Below, in pieces: positions 34,032 to 42,518 of a stretch of DNA of 47,365 nucleotides. The stretch lies in the NCBI GenBank assembly GCA_025054955.1, contig JANWZE010000036.1:1-47365 (forward strand), written 5' to 3'. Every line of letters starts with the position of its first letter. Positions within the stretch are counted from its first letter, which is position 1. The notes under the pieces are model-generated. The model had not been told where the DNA came from. It did no database searches and saw only the letters and a program-made list of their open reading frames with translations. The translations under genes were made by a program, and so were the position numbers. This DNA comes from Blastocatellia bacterium (lineage in GTDB: Bacteria > Acidobacteriota > Blastocatellia > HR10 > J050).

Positions 34032-35061
34032 GAGTGATGTTAAAGTTGGGCCGACGGCGATTTTTCGCCTCTTTGGTGGCGCTTTGAGCGAGAGCCGTTA
34101 CCAGGATAGGCATGGCAATCGTTCCATCACAAAAGACGGTGACTTTCTGGGCGTTTTTGGCGACCTTGCCCCAGCTTTGTGATTCCTCCAGGGTCAGCTC
34201 GGCTGACGAACCAAAGTGAGGCGGTTCAGTGACAATTTGAACGGCATACTGGTGCCCGCGAGCGGTGAGTTTGAGCATGTTAGCCGTAGCGTAAGCTTGC
34301 TCCAGGAAATCTTTGGGCGAACCGCCACCGAAGCAGACCAAACCCGTCTTAGGCGACTTGGCCGCCAGGTAGGCAACTTCTTCAACGTCTTGCACGATGT
34401 CAAAGGTCAGCTCACGCTTACGTTCGACACGGCTCATCGCCAAGCCTGTGCCCATGGCTGAATCTGCGATGCTCGGACAGTAGACCGGTATCTTGGATTT
34501 ATAAGCCGCCGTCAAGACGCCGTCTTCGGCAGCAATTTCCGACAGCTCGCGCCCTAGCAGGTAGAGGAACTCCCGAGTCGAGTAGGGACGAGAGACATCC
34601 AGTTGGGCGACGAAGTTGGCGATCCATTCATGCGCCTCGCGGAATTCGATGTCGCTGCCTAAGGTGTCGTAGGTGCGGTCTACGAGGGCATCACGCAATT
34701 CAGCGTCATTCAAATCGGGGCTGCCAATGTAATGGTAGCGTCCGAGTGTTTCGTGCAAGTCGTGGAACAAATTGCCGCCGGTGACAACCAATAGATCAAT
34801 GAAACGATTTTTGATCAGATAGACCACCAACCGCCGCATGCCTGCTGGAATGAGTAGACCGGACATGCCCATCATGATCAGAGCGCCGTCAGCCAACATG
34901 CGCTTCCAGATATGGCGCGCCAGCGCCAGGTTGCGACCTTGATAAGAAATACCTTCCATCTTGTCCAACACACCAGCCACGCTGCGGTCGCGATCAATCT
35001 GAAGCGGGCGGGTCGGTGTTGTGAGGAATTTGGAACTTTTCGTTTTTCTTATCACCATCAT
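34009..35061 (-). CDS. Deoxyhypusine synthase-like protein (probable homospermidine synthase)
   Basis: A 350-residue member of the deoxyhypusine synthase family, which transfers an aminobutyl group from spermidine using NAD. The catalytic lysine of the family is retained at K250 in FGGGSPKDF, and the ESQSWGKV block near the C-terminus matches the DHS motif. Bacteria lack eIF5A, and in Anabaena a DHS homologue (SpeY) makes homospermidine; with speA five bases upstream, a polyamine role is the best inference. ATG 35061 or 35058 would both work. There is no separate promoter. The 3' end is duplicated just downstream. Confidence 0.82.
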   Translation of the reverse strand: MMVIRKTKSSKFLTTPTRPLQIDRDRSVAGVLDKMEGISYQGRNLALARHIWKRMLADGALIMMGMSGLLIPAGMRRLVVYLIKNRFIDLLVVTGGNLFHDLHETLGRYHYIGSPDLNDAELRDALVDRTYDTLGSDIEFREAHEWIANFVAQLDVSRPYSTREFLYLLGRELSEIAAEDGVLTAAYKSKIPVYCPSIADSAMGTGLAMSRVERKRELTFDIVQDVEEVAYLAAKSPKTGLVCFGGGSPKDFLEQAYATANMLKLTARGHQYAVQIVTEPPHFGSSAELTLEESQSWGKVAKNAQKVTVFCDGTIAMPILVTALAQSATKEAKNRRRPNFNITRELKVTY

Positions 35062-35066
35062 AGCGG

Positions 35067-36968
35067 TTATTCCAGATAGGTGTAGTTATGATAGCATTGC
35101 TCGTAAAAATTGATCATCTGAGCGCGGGCCTGCTCGCTGAGTTGAAACCGCTTGGTGGCCAGTGCCAGGTTGCGACGGAAGCCATCTTGCAAACTCGGCT
35201 TGTCGAATCTGACCAGTTCGAGAACGGACCCAATGTGATGTCCGGGGATGACTTTGTGAACATGGAAGGTGCCTTGCTGATCAATCACGATGTTCGCCTC
35301 GTTCACGATACCAAACAGGTTATGGAAACTCCCCATCGCCTCCTGGTAAGCCCCGACCAGCAAGATCGCCAGGTAGTATGGATCGCGGTTGAACGGGTGG
35401 ACTTCAAGCACTTCTTTCACGTCGCGTAGGTCAACGAACTTGTCAATGATGCCATCCGAATCGCAGGTCAAGTCCACCAGCGTGGCAAACTCCGATGCCG
35501 ATTCCAGCAACCGATGAATCGGCATGATCGGAAATAAATAATCCAGTCCCCACGCGTCGGGAACCGAGCGAAAGACTGAGAAATTACACAGGTACTTCGC
35601 GGCCAACAGTTTCTTCAAGTCTTCCAGCTCTTCGGGAAAGAACTTGGTCTCGCGGGCGAATTTCTCGACCTTTTCCAATAACTGCCAAAATAGGACTTCG
35701 CCTTTGGCGCGATCTTCCAGATCAATGTAGCCAAGGTTGAAGAGGGTGAACAGCTCGTCCTTGTGTTCGAGGGCGTCGTGATAGTATTCGAGATAGTTCT
35801 TGGCGTTGATATTGTTGCGCAGATCGCGCAGCTCGATCACCACCTGTGGATCATCTTCGTCCACGTCGGGCAGAGCAATTTCGTCAATGACCGTTTCAAT
35901 TTCATCCTGCACGTTCATGACGATCATGGCGTGATGAGCTGTCAAGATGCGTCCTGATTCACTGATCAAGGTTGGCTCAGGAACGTTCTCATCCTCGCAG
36001 ATGCTGGCGACGGTATAGATGACATCATTGGCGAATTCCTGCATGGTGTAGTTGGCGCTGGCTTCATACGAGGTTTTGCTACCATCGTAATCAACGGCCA
36101 TGCCGCCGCCCAAGTCCAGATATTCGATATCCACGTCCAGCTTTCGCACTTTGGCATAGACGCGCGCGGCTTCCTTGACGGCGTTCTTGACCCGTTTAAT
36201 GTCGGTCATTTGCGATCCCAGATGACAGTGCAAGAGCTTCAGCTCGTCCAGTCGGTTGACTTCTCGCAATCGCCGAATGACTTCGAGCATCTCCGTGGCG
36301 GTGAGCCCGAATTTCGCCGTTTCGCCGCCCGATTTCTCCCAACGTCCGCTGCCGCGCGAATAGAGTTTGAGCCGCGCGCCAAGCATCGGCCGGGGCGTGA
36401 CGTTTTCAGAGAGCCGCAGAAACGTCATCAATTCATTGAGCTTCTCGATGACTACGATGACCCGCTTGCCCAACGAGCTGCCCAAAATGGCCAGGTTGAT
36501 GAAGGCTTCGTCTTTGAAGCCATTGCAGATGAGCAATGAGTCCGGCGTTTGTTCAAGCGATAAAGCAGCATATAGTTCCGCTTTGCTTCCCGCCTCCAAT
36601 CCAAAATCATATCGTCGGCCTTCTTGCAAGAAGGCTTCGATGACTTCTCGTCGGGAATTGACCTTCATCGGATAGACGGCCATGTGAGCGCCTTTGTAGC
36701 CGAATTCCTGACTTGCGCTTTTGAATGAGTTGTGTAGCGCGCGGACCTGGCTGGCCACGATTTGTGGGAATCGTAGCAAGATGGGAAACTTGAGCTTGTA
36801 ATCACGGATCAGTTTATCAACGATCTCTTTGATGTCTGCTGTGGCCGAGTCATTCAGTGTCGGTCGAACAATCAGATTGCCTTGTTTGTTAATCCCGAAA
36901 TAACCTGCGCCCCAATTTTCTACTCCATAAGTTTGTAAAGCTTGTTCCAGGGAAGTCGCTTTGGTCAA
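35067..36968 (-). CDS. speA: Biosynthetic arginine decarboxylase
   Basis: A 633-residue PLP enzyme of fold III that converts arginine to agmatine, the first step of polyamine synthesis by the agmatine route. The PLP lysine is K102 in VYPMKVNSRREV. The glycine-rich phosphate loop region reads EYLDLGGGMAVDYDGS, the C-terminal active-site region includes CDSDG, and the end matches the SpeA family. The TTG start at 36968 is supported by AGGAG about nine bases upstream; no suitable ATG lies nearby. A good promoter is at 37015-37044. It is followed after five bases by the DHS-like gene. An agmatinase or agmatine deiminase, needed to reach putrescine, was not found in the window. Confidence 0.95.
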   Translation of the reverse strand: MTKATSLEQALQTYGVENWGAGYFGINKQGNLIVRPTLNDSATADIKEIVDKLIRDYKLKFPILLRFPQIVASQVRALHNSFKSASQEFGYKGAHMAVYPMKVNSRREVIEAFLQEGRRYDFGLEAGSKAELYAALSLEQTPDSLLICNGFKDEAFINLAILGSSLGKRVIVVIEKLNELMTFLRLSENVTPRPMLGARLKLYSRGSGRWEKSGGETAKFGLTATEMLEVIRRLREVNRLDELKLLHCHLGSQMTDIKRVKNAVKEAARVYAKVRKLDVDIEYLDLGGGMAVDYDGSKTSYEASANYTMQEFANDVIYTVASICEDENVPEPTLISESGRILTAHHAMIVMNVQDEIETVIDEIALPDVDEDDPQVVIELRDLRNNINAKNYLEYYHDALEHKDELFTLFNLGYIDLEDRAKGEVLFWQLLEKVEKFARETKFFPEELEDLKKLLAAKYLCNFSVFRSVPDAWGLDYLFPIMPIHRLLESASEFATLVDLTCDSDGIIDKFVDLRDVKEVLEVHPFNRDPYYLAILLVGAYQEAMGSFHNLFGIVNEANIVIDQQGTFHVHKVIPGHHIGSVLELVRFDKPSLQDGFRRNLALATKRFQLSEQARAQMINFYEQCYHNYTYLE

Positions 36969-37014
36969 TTCTGTGACTCCTACGCTTGTTTTAGACTCAG
37001 TTTAATGCTGCACA

Positions 37015-37044
37015 AATGTAGCAGATTGAAACCCATCCTGTCAA
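37015..37044 (-). promoter_or_regulatory. Promoter of the speA/DHS-like operon
   Basis: On the minus strand TTGACA (37044-37039) is followed after 18 bases by TACATT (37020-37015). The start would be near 37008, about 40 bases before the TTG start codon of speA. Confidence 0.65.
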
Positions 37045-37160
37045 AAACTTCTTTTGATAGGATTACTCGTTGAAAATAGAGGGATTGAATGGTTGAGCAT
37101 GGGCTCAAGTTTGCCTTGGAACGAGCCACTTATGAGGACTTTGACGAGCCGTGTTCGCGT

Positions 37161-37886
37161 TTATTTGTTTGGACGACGACAACGACGTGAAGCGATTCGT
37201 TCCACCCATTGTTGAGCTTGCTCATAGTATCTGAACCGCCGCTCGTCCTGCTGAAACTCTGGCGTATGGTTGTAGCAACGGTTCCCCTTATAGCGTGGGG
37301 CGTGTTTCAGATGAAGCATTTCATGGAACATGATGTATTCATAGAAGAATTCCGGAATGCGAGCGTCGTCCAGCAAACGGCTGATCACCAGCGTGCGGTG
37401 GATACGATCTAAATAGCCGAGAATGCGCACCGAGCGGCGGGCGCTCCATGTTAGTCGCGGCATTTTCAATGAGCCACCGAAGTACTGCTTATTGAGTTTG
37501 TGAAATGTCTTCTCCAGGTCGCGCACGCGCCCGCGCGGCCCGACAAACTGCTTGTGTCCGCGTTGGCGGTGAATTCGTTCAATCGCGCGCCGGATGGGCG
37601 GAGATGTTGTATAAGTTTGGTAGACAAGTTCTGATTGGGGATTCGGCGGTTTGTTGAACAGCTTAGCGACCAGAATATCGGCCAGCGCGCGGTGCACCGA
37701 GCGGGGTGCATTGTCAAGTAGGTCGGAGAGCTTGACCGTGGCTTTTCCATCCTTGACCTGAATGTAACTATTGAGGCTCGCAAATGGATAAAATCCAATT
37801 TCAATATGCGGCGGTGTACGGCGGTGGCCGATGTGTTGAAACGCCTCAGCAAAAATTTTTTGTAATTCACTATGACTCAGTCCCAT
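37161..37886 (-). CDS. SprT-like zinc metallopeptidase domain protein
   Basis: A 241-residue protein. The zinc site is HEMLH (188-192) with a third histidine at H207 in YNHTPEFQ, the SprT/WLM arrangement. The residues before it (LEKTFHKLNKQYFGGSLKMP) match the usual SprT opening, in which substrate-facing residues follow a helix. The N-terminal 120 residues are not recognised. There is no signal peptide, so it is cytoplasmic. Relatives act on DNA-protein crosslinks in eukaryotes (Spartan); in bacteria the role is unknown. It is monocistronic here. Confidence 0.75.
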   Translation of the reverse strand: MGLSHSELQKIFAEAFQHIGHRRTPPHIEIGFYPFASLNSYIQVKDGKATVKLSDLLDNAPRSVHRALADILVAKLFNKPPNPQSELVYQTYTTSPPIRRAIERIHRQRGHKQFVGPRGRVRDLEKTFHKLNKQYFGGSLKMPRLTWSARRSVRILGYLDRIHRTLVISRLLDDARIPEFFYEYIMFHEMLHLKHAPRYKGNRCYNHTPEFQQDERRFRYYEQAQQWVERIASRRCRRPNK

Positions 37887-38251
37887 GATTGTTACCGATT
37901 AGGTCAAGGGTGGCTGATGGTAGCTCAGCATCCTCATTCGATGCAAGCGGGATTCGGACAGGTGAAAACGGCCAGGACGGCGAGCAGGCAGCTCACCTGG
38001 ACTGCCGGAAGCAGGTCATCGAAGGCGTCAGCGTTGATCTATGGCAACGGCGCACCATAGCCCCCCACGTCCCCGCGCGGTGCAGCTCATGGAAGGCGTC
38101 GGCGTTGATCTATGGCAACGGCCATCGCAACGGCCTCATCGGCGTGCTGTGTTATCAGCAGGATCATTGTTTGGCGTTCTTGAGCCGGCGCGCACGATGA
38201 TATTATTTCGATCGGTTCATGAGTCTTTTGCCGGCGTCAAACAAAGGGGCT
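37887..38251. repeat. Intergenic region with a 30-base direct repeat
   Basis: The word starting GAAGGCGTC and ending GTTGATCTATGGCAACGG occurs at 38021-38050 and 38092-38121 with one mismatch. The period is 71, the same as the pair at 18.4 kb, although the sequences are unrelated. No gene is supported in this 365-base gap. Confidence 0.7.
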
Positions 38252-39940
38252 CTAGCAGACGTCGCTTGGTGGTGGCAGGGCGCTGCTTGGCTGGCGTCTG
38301 CCGGCGCGTTGCCAGAAGGCGCTCCATGCCATGTTCAACTCACCGACATGGAGCAGCCGACACGCCAGGATAAAAATCAGAACGCCGACACTTATCGGCA
38401 TGAAGACATTGATCAGTTGAACCCACAGTCCGCCGTATCCCCACCGTCCGACAAGCCAGTGATAGCTCCACCAACACGCCACAGACATCACAACCGAAGC
38501 TGCTGAAATCTTGATGAGTGAGCGCAAAATCGCGCGGCCTTCGATGCGTTGTAGCCGCCGGCGCATCAGCAGAAATAGAGCGAGGAAATTGGTCAGCGCC
38601 ACGAGCGACGTGGAGAGCGCCAGCCCACGATGGCCGAGCCGCGTCACCAGCAACGAGTTCAGGAGATAATTGGTGAGAATCGAAGCCAAGCTGATCATCA
38701 TCGGCGTGCGAGCGTCATTGAGGGCAACGAATGCCGGCGCTAGAACGCGAATGGCAGCATAGCCAGCCAGTCCCACGGCATAGAAAGCCAGCGCGCCTGC
38801 GGTTTGATGGGTGTCGAATGTGGAGAATTTCCCTTGCTCATAGATCAAACGGATGATCGGCTCGCCCAGAATGATCAAGCCGCAGGCCGAAGGAATGCAG
38901 AGAAAGAAGACAAGGCCCAATGCTGAGGCCAGCGTCTGGCGGAACTCCTGTTGATCGTGGCGTGCTGCCGCGCGGGCGATGTTAGGCAGAGCGGCTGTGC
39001 CGATGGCAACGCCAAATAGCCCAATGGGTAGATACATCAATCGAAACGCATAGTTGAGCCAGGAGACGGCTCCTTCCATAGGCGAAGCGAAATTGTTGTT
39101 GACCAGCACGTTGATCTGAACCGCCGAGGCGCCGATGATGGCCGGGCCCATCAAGCTCATGACGTGGCGCACGCCAGCATCGGAAAAACTGATGATCGGC
39201 TGATAGCGAAATCCAACTCGATAGAGCGATGGCACCTGCACCAGAAATTGCAGCGCGCCGCCAATGAGCGTGCCCAGTGCCATGCCGACCATCGCTTGTG
39301 GCCCGAATGTTGGATCGAGCCAGTAGGCAAGCGTCAGTCCGGCTAGAATCGAACCAATGTTGAAGAAGGTGGAGGCCGACGCCGGGATAGCGAACCGATC
39401 CTTAGTGTTGAGAATGCCCATAGCGACAGCGGCCATCGCCACCAGAATGATGAAGGGATACATGATGCGAGTCAGGTGAGTGGTCAGTTCGACTTTGCCG
39501 GGGAAGGCGGCAAATCCGGGCGCAATCAGATGGACCAACTGCGGAGCAAGCCAGATGCCGATCAGGGTGATGAACGATAGGATGACGATCAGGCCGTTCA
39601 AAACAAGGTTGGCCAGTCGCCAGGCGGCTGCCTCGTTCTTAGTGGTCAGATATTGAGAAAACGTGGTGACGAATGCGTGACTCAAGGCGCCTTCGGCGAA
39701 CAGGTCGCGGAGCATGTTGGGAATGCGAAACGCTGTTTGGAAAGCGTCGTATGCGCGACTGGCGCCAAAGAAGTAGGCAAAAACCTGTTCGCGGACCAAT
39801 CCCATCACGCGGCTTCCCAACACCGCCAGGCTGACAATACCGGCTGAGCGCGTCACGTGATGCTGAATGGTGGTTGCCTCAGGGGTGGCCTTCAGGCGCG
39901 ATGTGGGCGAGTTGGCGACGGGGTCTGAAGGACTGCTCAT
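38252..39940 (-). CDS. murJ: Lipid II flippase MurJ (MviN)
   Basis: A 562-residue MATE-like membrane protein with about 14 helices that moves lipid II to the outer face of the cytoplasmic membrane for peptidoglycan synthesis. The N-terminal family signature is VLGSRVMGLVREQVFAYFFG followed by AFRIPNMLRDLFAEGALSHAF, which is diagnostic. A 30-residue polar N-terminal extension precedes it. There is no ribosome site; the start lies six bases after the rpiB-like stop, so it is the third gene of the HD/RpiB-like/MurJ operon. Confidence 0.95.
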   Translation of the reverse strand: MSSPSDPVANSPTSRLKATPEATTIQHHVTRSAGIVSLAVLGSRVMGLVREQVFAYFFGASRAYDAFQTAFRIPNMLRDLFAEGALSHAFVTTFSQYLTTKNEAAAWRLANLVLNGLIVILSFITLIGIWLAPQLVHLIAPGFAAFPGKVELTTHLTRIMYPFIILVAMAAVAMGILNTKDRFAIPASASTFFNIGSILAGLTLAYWLDPTFGPQAMVGMALGTLIGGALQFLVQVPSLYRVGFRYQPIISFSDAGVRHVMSLMGPAIIGASAVQINVLVNNNFASPMEGAVSWLNYAFRLMYLPIGLFGVAIGTAALPNIARAAARHDQQEFRQTLASALGLVFFLCIPSACGLIILGEPIIRLIYEQGKFSTFDTHQTAGALAFYAVGLAGYAAIRVLAPAFVALNDARTPMMISLASILTNYLLNSLLVTRLGHRGLALSTSLVALTNFLALFLLMRRRLQRIEGRAILRSLIKISAASVVMSVACWWSYHWLVGRWGYGGLWVQLINVFMPISVGVLIFILACRLLHVGELNMAWSAFWQRAGRRQPSSALPPPSDVC

Positions 39941-39946
39941 GTCATG

Positions 39947-40555
39947 TTAAGTCCGGCCGAGGAATTTTCGTTCAATCTCCATGATTTTTTCCACCCGGCG
40001 GCGGTGTCGTTCGGCTCCAACTTCGGTAGAGAGCCAGACAGTCACGATCTGACGCATGGCTTCCAGCGAAATGGTATTCGCGCCCAGCGTCAACACATTG
40101 GCGTCGTTATGTTCACGACTATTGCGGGCCGTATAGACGTCATGACAGCAAGCGGCTCGCACGCCCGGCACTTTATTGGCCGCCATACACGAGCCGATGC
40201 CGGCGCCATCAATCACAATGCCTCGCCAGCAACGCCGGCTGGATATGGCTTCGGCAACTTTGTAGGCGAAATCAGGATAATCTACCGGCTGTGTGTCGTG
40301 TGTGCCGAAATCGTGAACGGTGTAACCCAGTTCGGTCAACAGCTCTATCACCGCTTGTTTCATCGTGAACCCGCCATGATCGGCGGCCACTGCGACAACG
40401 CGGCCAGCCGACCCTGGCTGTTGATAGCAAATTTCTATCTGTTTGCTCGTGGCCAGATCGCGCGCTGCCGGTGTCACGATGGCATCCGCAGGAACATGGA
40501 GGCGGCTGCCGGCAGCCACGTGCATCAGATCGCGCTCGGTCAGCACCTGTTTCAT
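39947..40555 (-). CDS. rpiB: RpiB/LacA/LacB-family sugar-phosphate isomerase with added N-terminal domain
   Basis: A 202-residue protein. Residues 53 to about 195 are an RpiB fold: VAVAADHGGF, NKVPGVRAA and SREHNDANVLTLGA. The family catalytic cysteine before GTG is replaced by Asp116 (IVIDGAGIG), with a cysteine two residues further at C123. The first 50 residues (LTERDLMH, RLHVPADAIVTPAARDL) resemble N-terminal segments of bacterial-microcompartment-associated proteins such as EutT (from memory). No microcompartment gene is nearby. The start overlaps the HD gene by ATGA. It may isomerise ribose-5-phosphate or a related sugar phosphate; the changed active site leaves this open. Confidence 0.8.
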   Translation of the reverse strand: MKQVLTERDLMHVAAGSRLHVPADAIVTPAARDLATSKQIEICYQQPGSAGRVVAVAADHGGFTMKQAVIELLTELGYTVHDFGTHDTQPVDYPDFAYKVAEAISSRRCWRGIVIDGAGIGSCMAANKVPGVRAACCHDVYTARNSREHNDANVLTLGANTISLEAMRQIVTVWLSTEVGAERHRRRVEKIMEIERKFLGRT

Positions 40556-41853
40556 CGTGACGATGCCTCGGCCATAGGAAATTGCTGAATCAGAGCGGTG
40601 ATAGCGTCGGCGACCTGTTCGGGGAAACAGAGCCGGTTTATCTGAAACGGCTGCATGCCGGCCACGACCGGCGACACCGAGGCAATCTCGTGAAGCTGGC
40701 CGTGATCGCCAGCAATGTAGATGCCTGATTCAGGGCTTGCCTGCTGCGGCGAGTAAGGACCCCAGTAGGGAATGTCGGAAGCGCGGTCCTCGCCCAGATA
40801 GTAACGAGGATCAAATCCAGCGGCGCTGACCAGTCGCTCAGCCTGTTCCATGAATTCGGGCTTCAGATCATCAGGTATCTTGAGGTCAATTGATTTGAGC
40901 AGTCGCCGATGCAAAAACCGGTTGGCTAAATCGCTGAGAATCGCGTCGGGTTCGCGCGTCCATTGTTTGATGTAGAACATCATGTCGTGATCGTCCAGTT
41001 GCAGGTATTCATCGGTGGTGAGCGGTTGCTGTCCGAGTAGTTTTCCCATCGCTGTGCCGGGAAGCTTAAACCGCAGTTGGTCATCGGCGCTCAATTCCAT
41101 CGCGCGTTGAAAGATGCTCTTGAGCACGACGCGGGTTGTGCGCAACGCGCGATGGAAGTAGACCTGCCGGAACATGTAGTAACGTGCCTGCAGATATTCT
41201 TCGACAGCGTACAAGCCTTTAGACGACACGAACAAGAAATCGTGCACAGGGTCGAGTTCGAGCGCGTGGACGATCCACTCCATGTCATAGACGCCGTATT
41301 TGGCGCCCGTCATCAAGCTGTCCCGGAGCAGGTAATCGAATCGGTCAACGTCCAGTTGACTGGAGACAAGTTGGTTGATGAATTTGGGCTGGTATCGGTG
41401 CTCAATCACAGCGACGATCTGAGCCGGCAGCTCGGCGTCAGCCTCAACCAGCACCTGGTGCAGCGTCGTGGTCGGGTCCATGATGATCCGGACAGACCAG
41501 TCCTCGTGGCGATAACCGAGCAACGATTCGATCACGTGAGAGAACGGGCCGTGGCCAATGTCGTGTAACAAAGCGGCGCAACAGCCAGCGCGTCTGTGCT
41601 GCTGGTCAATGTGATGTTTTTGGCCGAGTCGTGTCAGAATACGACGCATCAGGTGCATGACGCCAAGACTGTGAACGAAGCGGCTGTGTTCAGCCCCTTG
41701 ATAGACGTAGAGCGCCAATCCCAATTGTCGGATGCGACGGAGCCGTTGAAATTCCGGCGTGTCAATCAAGGCGATCAGCAGCCGATCCAATTCGTTGTCT
41801 TGGTCAAGCGCGATGATGTTGTGTACCGGGTCTCGGTAAATTCGTTCGGCCAT
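40552..41853 (-). CDS. HD-domain phosphohydrolase (SAMHD1/dGTPase-like)
   Basis: A 433-residue HD-superfamily protein, probably cytoplasmic. The metal ligands can be read: H61 (RFVHSLGV), H97-D98 (LLHDIGHGPFSH) and D168 (SQLDVDRFDYLL). The N-terminus IYRDPVHNII and the later RDSLMTGAKYGVYD block are typical of the dGTPase/SAMHD1-like group that hydrolyses dNTPs. Length agrees. A good promoter lies at 41868-41896, with the start codon close to the transcript 5' end. It is the first gene of the operon with the RpiB-like gene and murJ. Confidence 0.88.
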   Translation of the reverse strand: MAERIYRDPVHNIIALDQDNELDRLLIALIDTPEFQRLRRIRQLGLALYVYQGAEHSRFVHSLGVMHLMRRILTRLGQKHHIDQQHRRAGCCAALLHDIGHGPFSHVIESLLGYRHEDWSVRIIMDPTTTLHQVLVEADAELPAQIVAVIEHRYQPKFINQLVSSQLDVDRFDYLLRDSLMTGAKYGVYDMEWIVHALELDPVHDFLFVSSKGLYAVEEYLQARYYMFRQVYFHRALRTTRVVLKSIFQRAMELSADDQLRFKLPGTAMGKLLGQQPLTTDEYLQLDDHDMMFYIKQWTREPDAILSDLANRFLHRRLLKSIDLKIPDDLKPEFMEQAERLVSAAGFDPRYYLGEDRASDIPYWGPYSPQQASPESGIYIAGDHGQLHEIASVSPVVAGMQPFQINRLCFPEQVADAITALIQQFPMAEASSR

Positions 41854-41867
41854 GATCGTGGGGGTTC

Positions 41868-41896
41868 ATTATAGCCGGTTGCATGGGAAGCGCCAA
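41868..41896 (-). promoter_or_regulatory. Promoter of the HD/RpiB-like/murJ operon
   Basis: TTGGCG (41896-41891), a 17-base spacer and a consensus TATAAT (41873-41868) on the minus strand. The start would be near 41861, leaving a leader of about eight bases before the ATG at 41853 and no room for a normal ribosome site. Confidence 0.7.
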
Positions 41897-41987
41897 TCCG
41901 CCTGCTCGCTGCTTGCCAAGACCACAATGGAATCCCGACAGTCGCTTCAGTTGAACCAGAAGCGTCAATCCGCTTGGTCTTCGCTTA

Positions 41988-41996
41988 TGCTATAAT
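41988..41996 (+). promoter_or_regulatory. Extended -10 promoter, probably giving a leaderless mRNA
   Basis: TGCTATAAT at 41988-41996 is an extended -10 with no good -35. The start would fall at about 42002-42004, at or next to the ATG at 42004. No ribosome site is present between them. Confidence 0.65.
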
Positions 41997-42003
41997 CACG
42001 GCC

Positions 42004-42342
42004 ATGTCGGGCAGAGCAGAACAACTCGACCTGAAACTTGACCGCGTTCCTGGTTCGCCGCTCATGGATGACGCAGAGTTGCGTCGGAGGACGGAGCTGG
42101 GCATCGGTGAGTATCTGCATCGCGGACGTCGCACGTGGCCAGATATGCCGATCGCTCGCATCTTGCGGGCGTTGCAGCGGCAAGGGATTCCTGCTGAACT
42201 CGCGCCTAAGGGGCTCGAACTGATCGGCGCACACGTTTATCGCATTCCCGAATATGTGGCCAAGTTTAATTATAAGGTGACGTTCCCACAGGCCGTGCTT
42301 GAGCGCTGCCGTCAGGTTTACCAACAAGCGAAACAGGAATGA
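42004..42342 (+). CDS. Small protein of unknown function (112 residues)
   Basis: A 112-residue protein that I do not recognise. It is polar and partly basic in its first half (RRRTELGIGEYLHRGRRTW) and mixed later (RIPEYVAKFNYKVTFPQ). It has no signal peptide, membrane helix or cysteine motif. ATG 42004 was chosen because TATAAT ends only seven bases earlier, so an upstream start at 41974 would lie inside the promoter. Opposite and divergent is the HD gene. It could bind nucleic acid, but that is a guess. The gap to the next gene (176 bases) holds nothing recognised. Confidence 0.6.
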   Translation: MSGRAEQLDLKLDRVPGSPLMDDAELRRRTELGIGEYLHRGRRTWPDMPIARILRALQRQGIPAELAPKGLELIGAHVYRIPEYVAKFNYKVTFPQAVLERCRQVYQQAKQE

Positions 42343-42518
42343 GAAGTAGGGCTGCCATCGGCACACCTCGTGGATGGGGTTGCAGGTGATCGGCTCAGAG
42401 GGTTTGATGTCTGCGGCCTCGTCTGGGGGCGTTGCTGTCAGAAGTTGCTGGTGGTAGATTGCCGCACTTCAGAACCTCGCGCGTTCAGTGTCGAGTTAGT
42501 CATGCACACGTTATGACG

